Below the pieces are notes generated by a model, which ran no database searches, had not been told where the DNA came from, and saw only the letters and a program-made list of their open reading frames with translations. A stretch of 64,000 nucleotides of DNA from Neospora caninum Liverpool (taxonomy: Eukaryota > Apicomplexa > Conoidasida > Eucoccidiorida > Sarcocystidae), in contig NC_018391.1 in the NCBI RefSeq assembly GCF_000208865.1, positions 1,860,001 through 1,924,000 on the forward strand. Reading direction: 5' to 3'. This document shows, one piece after another, positions 1 through 11,039 of this stretch (within the stretch, counting starts at the first letter, position 1; every line of letters starts with the position of its first letter). Both the position numbers and the translations under genes were made by a program.

Positions 1-2280
1 ACATGCTTCTCTGGTGTGTGTACGCACACGTCCATTTGAAATGCTGACAACTATAGATATTCACCACGCCATGTGGGACGCGCCTGTGGCCCTTGTGACC
101 CGAGGCAATCCATAATGGACGCGGCGCTCAGTGATGCATGTCTTGGTGGAACTTACAGTTTTGTGTGTGCGGGTTTTGGAAGCCGCTGAACACGATGCCA
201 GCCACGACGCGCATACGATTCCTACCCCAGTGCTGAGATCAATTGGAAAGCGTCTGTACGCTTCCGCGTGAGAGCCGCGGCCCGGTCCTCCATGGAAAAA
301 CTTTTTACCCCTGCGAAATGGCGTGTCTTGAGCTTCCTGTACCGAAGGCCCCGCCGAAGAACATACTCGAGACCGACGACCGCCGCAAACTGTTCTAGCC
401 AAAAAAACCCGCTCTGTTCTTTCTTTCGGGTACTAGGGAGGAGCTGCTCTCTTGCTGCACGAGGATCTCGAACACATTCACATATTGGCAGAGCTGTCAT
501 CACCTTTCACCCGAGTGCTCGCTCGCTTCGGGGAGAAGGTGTCCGGTACTGCCTTTTTCTCAGCTGAAGAAGGCGTGCTCGTCTATCTCGAGAGCACTGC
601 TGCTGGAAGACAAGATAACGCTTTCTGGAGGGTGCGCAGCCATGCCAGCACAGTCAAGATTCGCGAATCTTTGCAGTGGTGCTGTTTTCAAGTTAAAAAA
701 GGCGCAAGAACAAAGTCATAGGGGTGAAGAGATTCCGACTGTCCCACCATACTCGGTCGTCCCCTCTCTTTGCGGCTGCATGACCTGCCTCTCTGCATTT
801 CACGCGCGAGCAACTTTTCGCCAGACGGGTAGCCACGTTCCCCGAAAATCGCAATCTTGATTGGGAGGATTCTCCCATGGTGCCCAGAAACGCAAAAGAC
901 ACCTGAGGTTGGGTAGAAGAAAGGACTGGACCATTCGTGGCAAAAAATGCGCAAAAAAAAACTGCCTGCTGGGGCCATTTTCGTGAAGACACGATTCCGA
1001 CCATACAGCACCCAGTTCGGAAGCGTGAAAGCCCGGTCGAGGGTATGCTGGTGAAGAATTCGCGGGAATCCTTGCGACTCAGACTCGCATTTTATAGACG
1101 GGGATGTGTGCCCCGAGGTTCTTGTTCGGTGATAGAGAGAATCATCTCTTTTGAGGCTTTCTGCCTCCGAACAGCCATGTGGCTTTCTGTCGCAGCGCTC
1201 TTGTCAACCGGCTGGCCGAGGGGCCATCCGTGCCCAATTCACTCGTGACTTCACGTCTCTTTCGACGCAAAAAAAAAGAAGCCAGACAGGTGCTTTCCGT
1301 CCGACAAACAGAGGTGGGGCTTCCAAGCTGAAGATTAGGCTTTTTCTCCGTTCGACGCAGGCCGACAAAGAACGGCTCGAAGCGCAGGGAACCAGGCCAG
1401 CCTCGCACTTGGTGAGGCTGAATGCCGACTTTTTTTGTCTTGATTCCCCCGTAAAAAACGCGGAAACAAAAACAGGAATCCTCCAACCGCATGGACAGAT
1501 ATGGTTCTGTCTGTGTTTGCTGGAAAAACGCGGTAAAGGGGCTTTCCGAGGGTTCAAGCGAATTCGCCGCCCATTTCAAGTCCTCGCTGTCGAATGGCAC
1601 CTAACTGAACTCCCGCGCACCATCCTTTTCCCGTGTGGGCGTCAACGAGGGTTTTTTCGGTTTCCCTCGAAGTTTTTTCGTTTCTCCAGCTGTTTTGACC
1701 GTTGAAAACGGCCGGTCAGTCGCACACAGGCTCGGGTGGCATATCAGGGAAGAAGAAGGGAAGAAGGAGTCCGGACTCTGCCTGTTTTGAGACATTCTCG
1801 TCTTCGAAGAACCAAGAAATGTCCCGCCTCCTCTAGAATACGCAGCTCCTGTGCGGCACGCAGGAGACAGTCGATGTGAGGTCTTTATCTGGCATCGCTA
1901 TCGCGTGCCGCAATTCGGCTGTCTAGACAGGCCGCCGGACTGGGCCGGCACTTGTTTCGAAGCTTCGTTTCAGCTTGTTTCGATCCCCGCATTCCATCTG
2001 AGCCTTTGATTCGAGATCCCCTGTCCCTGCGCGCCCCGGCGAGAGAGAAGCGGACGGACCATGCGAAGAACGGGCGCGCCGTCAGAAAAACCAGTGGGAA
2101 ACTCCCCGAGCCTCGCGAAAGATGTGGACGCTCTTTTTCGCGTCACGATAAGTACATGTGCTCACGGGGAAGAGAAGGAAAGGCACCGAGAGATTTGCGG
2201 CTCTGACATGTAAGGCGCCTCGCCTCCCTCTTTCGCGTTCTGCGCAGACAGGAGTGCTGCAACTTGTGGAACTCTCGCGA
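1..2280. other. Upstream non-coding region
   Basis: I see no convincing exon here. The longest plus-strand frame (1151-1705) has poor coding-like codon choice and no splice-supported continuation. The stretch probably holds the 5' UTR and promoter of the C2-domain gene that starts near 2281, and perhaps the far end of a neighbour outside the window. Confidence 0.5.
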
Positions 2281-5200
2281 ATGGCGACGTCCAGACCCAC
2301 TCTTGAGAGAATGCAGACCTCTCAAGCTGGGACTTGCGCCGACTCTGCCTCCCAGCCAAGCAAGGCGGCTTCCGCGCCGTTGCTGGCAGTTCGTGTGCTG
2401 CGCTGTGAAGGGCTGAAGCACACAGGCATGCATGCAGTCGAGGTCGAGGTGGGAGGCCAGCGCCGCGTCTCCGGATGGGCAGAAGGTGAGCAGCTGAGAG
2501 AATCGGGGAACCGAATGCGACGGAAGAATAGAGGCTAACAGCAGAAGGGGACGGACGAATGGAGGGGGGGGGGAGGGAGAGGCAGAAGGAGAGCGATGGG
2601 GGTTCGGGGGAAAGGACAGAGAGCGACAAGATTCCGCGGGAAACAGGAGATACACCCGCTCCTGGGACGAGACAGAATGCCAAGCGGAGAAGCCAAAAGA
2701 GGACCAGGAAGAGAGGGGAGATCGGGGAAACGGCGAAACGTGTAGAGATGTTTTGGGAAGAAGAGCTGAAGAACGGAGGAGGAATCAGAGACCAGGAAGG
2801 TTGGGTCACACAACAGAGGGGAATTCAGGAGAATGCGCGGTTGAAGCGGGAAGCAAAGACAGAGGAGCCGAGGCCCGAAAGAGAGGGCAATGCGCGACAA
2901 AAGAAAAGACACTGCATGCGTCCTCCATCTTGACACACAGACGATGAGGCCCCCGCCTTTTGCCTGTCTCTGCGCTGTGTAGGCTGCCATGACGCAACCT
3001 TTGATTTCTCGTCGACTTTCAGCAAGGTGCCTAGAGACGGAAACGTCCGCCTTTCTGTGTGGCACAAACGCTCCTGGGTACGACAATACTTGCTTGTATC
3101 GTTTTCTGCTGCATGGAACTCATCTCCACTCCTTTCTTTCTTCACACGCCTGGAAATGCCCGATTCTGCGGGCCGCACACTTCTTCAAAGGAATCCTTCC
3201 ATTCCCGCGTTCTCTTCTGCTCGCCTCGGCCCTTTTCTTGCGGGACTATGCACATATATGTACAGATACGTAGTCACATCCACAAGTTTATTCCTGTGAG
3301 AGGCTCATTTGTTGTTGGCCAACTCCAGTTTTCCTTCCCGTTTCTCGTTTCGTGGTGTCGCTACTACGGATTTGATCTGGCCTCGTCCCTCTCCATGTTT
3401 TGGATCTTCGTTTCCGAGTGCGTCGCTCTGCCGCTGCGTTGTTCTGCATGCAGAGAGACGACAAGCGCGTTTGCGACACGTACTTCTCTATACACTCCCT
3501 GTTCTTGGCGCCGGCGCATGCATACCGAGGCTGGCTCGGCCTGGAACACAACACCCGATTTGCGGGGCAGATTCTCGTCGACTTTAGTCTTTTGCGTAGA
3601 CGCACAACCGCGGAGAAGGGAGAAGGCGCGAGAACCGTTAAAGCAGGCGACTCGGCGACAGCTGAGCGGGGACACCGCGAGGAGGCGGTCGAGAGACAGA
3701 GTGGGGGGAAGGCTGGCGAAGCAGTCGACGAGGGAGACGGAAGAGAAAGCCCGGGCGAAGAGGATGTGCAGCGCCACCTTGGAGACAGACGGGGAAAGGG
3801 AGAGGGCGAAGAGAGGCCGAATGAAGACGACGTCGAAGGGAGGCAAGCAGAGACAGAGATTCCGCTGTCTTTGCGCCCGCGTCGCTCCGACCAGGCCGTC
3901 TCCTCTGTCAGACGGAACCGCCAACAGCCCACGCAGAGTGCACAGTCTTCTCACATCTCTCCTTCGCCGTCTTCAGCCCCTCACCCGCCGTTCTGGGCTT
4001 CCTCCTCGTCCTGTTCTTCCTCGTCTTCCCGGAAAAGGCGACCCTCGTCTTTAGGCCGAGGGGAGAAGCGAGAAGCAGTAGACGACCAAGGCGAGCGCTC
4101 TCGCGACGCTGACGCCCGTTTGCCTTCGCCTCTCTGGTCCGCGAGTTCGCCTGGCGCGGGTCCCCCAGTCGATCTGCTGTCGCTGGATGTCGAGATTCAA
4201 AGGCGAACTGAGGAGAGAACGGAGGAGACAGCCGCGCCGCCTTCTCCCGCGTTGTCCGGTGGACCCGCGGGCCACGCCTCGCCTCGGCGGCCCACGCAAC
4301 AAGTGTTTTCTCCGGCGGCGGCGCGAGACAGAGAAGATCGCGCATTTGCACCACCGCACACGAGGAAAGACGAAGCAGCGGAGAGCGCCGAAGACGCAGG
4401 CCGGCCCGCAGATCCAGGCGACGTCTCGCGCGAAACGAAAGGAGATCGCGAGGCCTTCCTCCTCGCTTCCGACAGCGCACAGGTAGCGACTCCAGAGAAG
4501 AAGGCCGAAACACGTGACGCGTGTCTCGGGACTGGACAGCGCGCGCCGGCCGAACAGCCAGCTCTGGAAGGAGTGTCTTCGTCTTCTCAGCTTTCACTTG
4601 TGCGATATGAGAGAGAAGAGAGAGCGAGAGGAAGAGCGACTGCGACAGGCAGGGCGTGCGAAACTCGCGGAGGCCGGAACCACCTCTTAGCGGAGAGAGC
4701 GCGAGATGGCGCCAGGAGGCAGCAGGCGCGGACGGAAGAAAAGGCTGCGGCGTTCACAGAGCAACAAACTGGAAGTTGGGAGAGGAGAGAGAGAAGACGC
4801 GACGGATCTCGAGGCTCTGCAGGCGGCCAGGAAGACGAGAGAGGACAGAGGGAGGGAGGCGAAGAATACGGGGCGAAAGACCTTTCGAGATCAGGAGAGG
4901 AGAGGGTGAGAGACTTGAGATGTGAGCAAGACGCTGAGAAGGGAGCTACGGGTCCGGAGTTGCCGCTGACCGGTCCGAGCGAGAGAGACGAGGACTGTGA
5001 CGGCCCACGCGTGGCGGAAGCGAGGAAAGGCTGCGAAGAAGCCCGCGCGGAGGAACAAGTCGAGAGACGCGGAGAGCAGACCCCGAGTCTTCCAAGAAAG
5101 CACACCGTCCCCCTCAAAGCAAGAGACGCGAGAGACGGACGTGGGACACTGACGCCACGACTGGAGTCTGCAAAGAAGGAACCTGCAGGGGGTGTCCATG

Positions 5201-8200
5201 TCTCCTTCGCTTCTGCGTCCTCACCTTGGTCGTTTTCACCTGATTCGCAACAGGAGCCTCTGCAGTTTTCTCCGGCTGCCCAGACGGCGGAAGAGCCGGC
5301 TCCGGTGGATTCTTTTCTCTCTTCTCTGTCTTCTTTGTCTTCGCGCTCGTTCCCGGCGCGTGACTCGCGTCGGCGTGAACTGAGCGCGTCTCCGGCTGTT
5401 TTGCCTGCTGGGACACTCGACACAGCGACTCGCGAGAGAGACTGGAAAGCCCTGGATGAAATATTTTTCGCCGAGTGTTCTTGCGCGAAGCCGCCCGAGG
5501 AAGGCCAGCCCGCTGTGGCGGAAGGTGCGGGCGTGCAGAATCGCCCGTCGGGAGAATCGCGGGCCGAGCGAGGCTCGGATTTCCCGGTCGACGCGAGAGC
5601 TGTCGCCAACGAAGGGGCGACTGGGGCGTTTTCGAAACAGGACGAGGATACGTCGGTCCTCGCTGACAGAGAAGAGAGAGGGAGATCGGCGTGGAGAGAC
5701 GAGGCAGTCGACAGGGCCGACGAAAGGCGAAGGAGAGACAGCGCTCGAGAGGAGAGAGGATGGGAGTCAGAGACGCGGAAGATCGACGGGAGTGAAGAGA
5801 CTCAGGGCCGCTCTCGCGGCCGGTGGACCCGAGAAGACGCGCCACACGTGCTTCCTCGGCATCCCCGCAGAAGATACTCGGCGAATTCCGAGAACACGCA
5901 CGTCGGGAACATCCCAGACGGAGGAATGGAGAGGGCCCAGGGGGGCGGACGTGTGCGCCGGAGCAGCTCTCCGACTGGTGCCGAGTTTGGAGAGCGCGAC
6001 GGCGAGAGGAACGCCGGTCGCCGAGGCCTTGAGACGCGCGTGGGTTCACATCGGGACCGAGGCCGTTTCGGCGCGGGCGCTGTTTCTGGACAGCCTCGGT
6101 TTGCAGGCGAGCCCGAAGCCTTCCCGGCGCCGCTGTTTCCTGCGCAAAAGGAGACAGCTTCGACACCCGCACGAGTGTCACCCGCGTCGGGAGGCCTTCC
6201 CGTTCGCGAGGCGCCGATTTTCCCGGCAGATTTGCCCGCCTCCGAGGCCGGGGAAAACGACATGAAGCCGAATCGAGATTCCTCGGGGAGCGTGGGGGGG
6301 CTGCGCGCGGAGGAAGGCGCGCGGCTGGTGTCTCAGGGGCGCGGAGCGAAGGGCCAGCACGGGGAGCGCGGCGAGTGGTTAGAAGACGGGACGCTACGGG
6401 CGGCGGAAACCGGTTCCGGTGCGACGTGGGCGGAAGCGCCGAGCGCAGCTGTGAAGACGCTTTCTGAAGAAGAGAAGAAACGCTTCCACCGCGAAGGACT
6501 CGTAGAGACCCACAGGGAGACTCGGGCAGCCAACGGGGATTTCGGACCTCTCCACGCGTATTCACCGTGGGGCGGAGTCGCCACTAGTCACTCGCCTGCG
6601 ACAGACAACTTTTTCGCAGCGGCGCCTCTGTCCGATTCGTCGCCAAAGATCCAGCAGATTTCGTCGGGTTCATCTCCAAAGGCCCAACAGAATTCGTCGA
6701 GTTCGTGGCTTCCTTCCTCTTTTCCAGCGGTGTCCTGGTATCCGGTGTCGCCTCCGGAACAGACTCACCCGAGCGAGGGCGTGAGGCCGGTCTCGCAGAC
6801 GGGCGAGAAGAAAGAAGGAGGCGAAGCGGGCGGGGCCTTTTTCCCAGACAGCAGAGATTCGACAAGTCGAGCGGGGCATCCGGTGCCTGCCTCGTCGCCT
6901 CCTCCGTTTCCTTCTTCCTCAGATTCTTTCGAGGGCGTGTTCGTGCCTGCAGAGCCTCGGCGCGCACCGCCGGCTCAGGAGAAGAAGTTCTCGCGTCTGC
7001 GGTTCCATCTCGAGTGGCCGAAACTGAAGACCCGAGGGAAGAGAAAGAAGACACAGCCCGAGGCCTCACCGTCCACGGCAGGTGGAGCGTCGCCTTCTCG
7101 AAACGCCCCTTCGCAGGACGGACAGCCAGGAGCGCTTGGAAAACCTAAAGAAAAAAGACGGTCGGTCTCTTCTCGCTCCACGTTCTCGGCGCCTTCTTCC
7201 TCGACTCGTCGGGTTTCTTCGCCCTCGTTTCCGGCAGAGAGAGACTCGGAACCGCCGCCGTTTCCCCTCGGAGATCCCGACGCGGTTCGCTCTCGCCGCA
7301 GTTCTCGCCGTTCTCGGGCTTCCTCCCTCTCCTCGGCGACTGGCCAGCCTGGCTCGGGACCGCCTCCCGCGTCTGCCGCAGGTTCGCGACGTCCTTCCGT
7401 GCCGGTCTTGCCGCCGCCTCCTTTGGATGTCGCAAATTTGCAGGTGCGCTCATACGCGCGAGACCCACTCGCTCCTTCTCTCTCGGCCCTCTCGGCCTCT
7501 CCTGCTCCTGCTCTCCACTGGCAGTACCCTCCCGTCGCAAAGGAAACGGTTGCGCCACGGCCAAATTCGCGAGAAAAAGGTCGAGAGGCTCGAGAAAAAG
7601 GTCGAGAGGCTCGAGAAAAAGGTCGAGAGGCTCGAGAAAAAGGTCGAGAGGCGGGAGAAGAGCGGGAGGCGTTGGAGCCAGACGGGAGCGTTGAGTTTCC
7701 TCCTTTCTCTCCGCTTGCCCAGGAAGAGATGGCTTTTGCCCGGCTCGTCTCGGATCCTGTTTCCACCGACGCGCCCCCGCGGCTGCCTCCGCCTCCGGGG
7801 GATGAGGGCGTTTGTGTGGAGCATGGCGAGGACGAAGCCGAGAACGGTCAGCAGGGAGACAGGAGGGAGAGGGGAGACAGGGAAGCAGCCCGAACGGCGT
7901 TCTCTGTGAAAAAGAAGGGAACCGCGCGCAGGGCGGGCACGTCGAAAAAGACGAGGCGCTCCTTGTTTTCGTCGGGTTCCTTTTCGCAGGGTGATGCGCT
8001 TTTCCCCGAGGCTCCCGCGCCGCACGCCGCTCCTCTCCCGCTCTCTCCTTTCCTTGCGCCCGCTGGTTGGACAGAGAGCGGTCCGTCACCTGTTGCTGCG
8101 CCCGTCCTCCTGTCTCCATCGCACTCTTCTGGAGGTTGCGCCTCGGGCCGTGAAAAAAAGGACTCGCCTCCTGCGCCGCTTCGATGTCGCGAGAGGTCGA

Positions 8201-10110
8201 GTCCTGTCGGAGAAAGCCCTCCGTTTCTCGGCGGTTCAGAGGGAAGATCCAAGCGAGAGGAGCGAGAAGGTCACTTTTTCTCGGCGCCTCCCCGGACCCC
8301 GACTCTGGCCATGCCCGTCAGGCCTCCTGAGAACGCGCTGCCGGACAGACGGCCGCTCCCGCCGCTGTCTCCGGAGGCGAGGCGACGGCGGAGGCACGGG
8401 TCGGCGGCCGAAGACAGGTTGGAAGCAGGCGCAGGGGAAGATGTGCATGTCAGAACCGGAGCGAAAATGAGGGAGCCCCGCCCGGTCGGGCTGCCAGGCG
8501 GTCCCTATGCGGACAGGAGACGCCACGGCGAACTTGCGAGACGACACGGAGACGCTAGCTTTGTGTCTCGAGAACACCAGACGATTCTGAGCCGAGCTCC
8601 TGCCGCAAACGAGGGAGGCAAGAAGAGAGGGGACTGGGCGCATGCAGTGCAGCCGGCCTCGCCCGGTTCTGCTGTCTCTTCTGCGGAACCTCCCGCCCCA
8701 TACCGTCCGTCTCTCAGCGGTCATCCCCTCCTCGGGTATCCAGCTGGCCGCTCGCCGTTCGGTCCTGGGTCGCCAGGCCCCGAGTCGTTTCGTTTTCCCG
8801 CCTTTCCTTCTCACCCTCCGTTCCCTTCTTCATGCCCGCCTGCCTACCCTGCGACTCCACATCCGCCGGCGCCGATGCTTCGCTCGTCTTGTCCCCTCTC
8901 TGGGGCTCGTCCCTTCTTCTCTTCCTTTTCCTCCCCGTCCTCGCCGTTTGTCTCCTCGGCGTCGGCGTCGCCGTCGGGGGACGCGACCCTCCAGGCGTGG
9001 CGAGAGAGTGCAGGCGTGGAGTGTCGAAACAGCGCAGCCGTCGCACCTCAGATGCAGGTCGAGCCGATTCTTCCCGCGCCGTCTGGGGACGGCAAAGCAA
9101 ACTCGCCTTTCGTCTGCTATTCAGGCGGCAACTGCGCATCTGCCTCGCCCTTTGCTACCGCTGGTGCCCCGTTGAGTTCTGGCTTCGCCGGGGCCCCAGG
9201 GTCGGAGCGGAATCCGCAGGGGACGCAGAGTCGCAATCCCTTTGTGCTCTCCGAATCGCCTCGAACGTTTCCGCCGCCGCGTTCCTCGTTCTCTGCCCCG
9301 GTCTCGTCGCTTCCTTTCTCGCCGTCTTCCCCGCCTCCCAGAACCTTGCCTGTCTTCTCTCCTCGCCCTGTCTCTGCTTCTGCCGCTTTTCCCGCTCATC
9401 TTGTCTCGCATTCGCCCTTTGCGGCAGCCTCCGCCTCTCCGGGAGGAGTTCATGTGCCGGGGGAACGACCGCCTGGCCCGTGGACCAGGGGGTTGGCGTC
9501 CCAGAGCGACGGGGACGTGGACCGCAATCCCTTTGCGCGGTTTGGGCCGGGGGCCAAGAAAGGTTCTCACTCAGTCCCCCAACCGCCCCTTGCTTCGTCT
9601 GTGGCTGTGGCGTGCGCCGCCTTGCGTGCACCAGGCGCAGCGGGGCCGGGAATGCCTTTTTCCAGTTCTGCATCTTTTCTCTCTCTTCAGACACCGCAGG
9701 GTTCTTCGCCTCCCTCGTTTCCCTCTTCGTCCCCAGCTTCGGCCTCTTCCTTCTCTTCTCCGTTCTCGTCTTCGTCTCGCTTGGTCAAAGCTTCCGGCCA
9801 ACAGGGTGCGGGTTCAGCGTCGTCGTCTGGGGCGACCGAGGCGCGATCCTGTGAAGCTGAGAAGACTCCGCGAGAGGCCGGCGAAGCGCAGACACCCCAG
9901 GCGGCGCAGCAAGGACGAGGACGGCGCGTGGGTGAGCAGCCAACCCTGGTGGAGAGACCTGACCCACAAGACGCCAGAGGCAGTGGAGCTGAAGATGGAC
10001 CCACGCGAGGGAGACAGAGAGAGAGGAGCGTGAACGAGGATGCGAAACTGGGAGATGGAGTGGAGATGCCCATTCAGGCCCCGCGCTTCCCTTCGCCCAC
10101 CCCCCATTGA
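2281..10110 (+). CDS. C2-like domain protein with huge disordered tail and NPF motifs
   Basis: A first exon at 2281-2485 (ATG context gcgaATGG, donor GTGAGC) encodes a beta-rich stretch, LLAVRVLRCEGLKH then VEVEVGGQRR, typical of the first strands of a C2 fold. A 6.6-kb last exon starts at 3454 (acceptor TGCATGCAG) or two to four bases later. It opens with RGWLGLEHNTRFAGQILVDF, like the closing strands of a C2 domain. A middle exon from about 3023 joins exon 1 in phase and carries an N-A-P-x-Y-D motif resembling the C2 'NPxW' turn, but its 3' end is unresolved. The remaining roughly 2200 residues are Arg/Glu-rich and then Ser/Pro-rich, with a basic patch near 6990-7060 and two Asn-Pro-Phe motifs (9235-9243, 9526-9534). 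C2 domains bind membranes or proteins, and NPF binds EH domains, so a membrane-trafficking scaffold is my inference. The reading frame is secure; the 5' exon structure is not. Confidence 0.7.
7570..7653 (+). repeat. In-frame 21-bp tandem repeat, four copies
   Basis: The unit cgagaaaaaggtcgagaggct is repeated four times with almost no divergence. It encodes a heptad of charged residues (R-E-K-G-R-E-A) inside the disordered tail of the C2-domain protein. Being a multiple of three, it can expand or contract without a frameshift. Confidence 0.9.
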
Positions 10111-10449
10111 GCGTCTCTCTTTTTTCTGTACAGACATATTTGTGAACTGCTCGTGTCACGTCAAATGCTCTCGTTTCGTATTCGTACTCGAGAACGAGGA
10201 CTCTGGGGTATTGCCAGTCTTCCAGTTCTTCGGCCTTTCGCCAGGCTTGTCACACAAGCCTGTGTTCTCTCCGGCCTGTTCTCTCTCCAGTTTTCTACGG
10301 GTTTTCGCCAATCTCTCCCGCTGCTGCCTTCGCTCAAACCCAGCGCTCTGTTCTTTTGTCTCTTCGCGGTCGTCTGCTCTTCCTCCTGTCTTCATCCTTT
10401 TCACTCAGCACATCGGCTCCGAGAATCTCGCTCGTAGCGGCACTGACTT
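10111..10449. other. Intergenic / convergent 3' ends
   Basis: Pyrimidine-rich sequence follows the stop of the C2-domain gene. It probably holds its 3' UTR and, if the minus-strand gene ending at 10450 is real, the facing 3' UTR as well. No coding exon is supported. Confidence 0.5.
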
Positions 10450-11039
10450 TTAGGGGTCTCTGCCCGGGAGGCGTACCCTTTTAAGAAGCGCCCCACGATT
10501 TTTCAGCTTCTTTCGCGGCTGCAGAAGTCCTCACGTGCACACCTGGTCGCTGCTTTCGTGCGCATCCATTCCTGCGCGGGGAGACCACACGCGTTTTCGC
10601 TGTTCGCGTTGAGAGAAACTCCTCAGATGTAGCACATGCACACTCAAGCGTCTGCGTTTGGTACATGAATGCCCATGTTTCTGCATTTACTTAAGACGTA
10701 GACCTCCACACGACTTGCCACGGTCCATCCTGGAAAGAAACTGCGACTGGAGGAACCCCAGCGGGGTGTTCATGAGAACCAGGAGGAACTGCTGACAACT
10801 CGAGAAAACGCTGAGAACACCAGGGGGTAGTGACTCACGAATGTTCAGAGCGGCGGAACGGCGCCCGAGATCCTCGCGCGTGCTAAAGACCATGAAAAAG
10901 TCTAGACACCTCGGGATCCGTTTCTTTCCCAAAAAACTGGGGTGGTTTTTTGGAATCGACAGTCCGGACAAATACTCTCGTCTCAGACGAGACGGCTGGT
11001 ACTCTTTCAAGCCATTTGCACGAGAGAAGGTGAGTTTAC
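10450..11039 (-). CDS. Possible 3' end of a minus-strand gene (three exons)
   Basis: Three minus-strand blocks join in phase: 11039-10839 (acceptor CTTCCTCAG, donor GTGAGT), 10571-10543 (acceptor CGCGCAG, donor GTGTGC) and 10518-10450 (acceptor TTCTGCAG, ending in TAA). The joined tail is basic, with NGLKEYQPSRLRREYLSG early and PRKKLKNRGALLKR near the end. I recognise no family, and the 5' exons are not identified; they could lie in 11918-12673. A competing reading exists on the plus strand: an ATG at 10841 or 10892 is open to a good GTGAGT donor at 11030. The minus chain is preferred only because several junctions agree. Confidence 0.3.

Noticed and set aside
4587..9694. Many minus-strand open frames of 100-480 codons opposite the C2-protein exon
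   Set aside because: They mirror a long GC-rich, C/G-ending exon whose reverse complement rarely contains stops. They lack starts in context, splice support and protein-like features.
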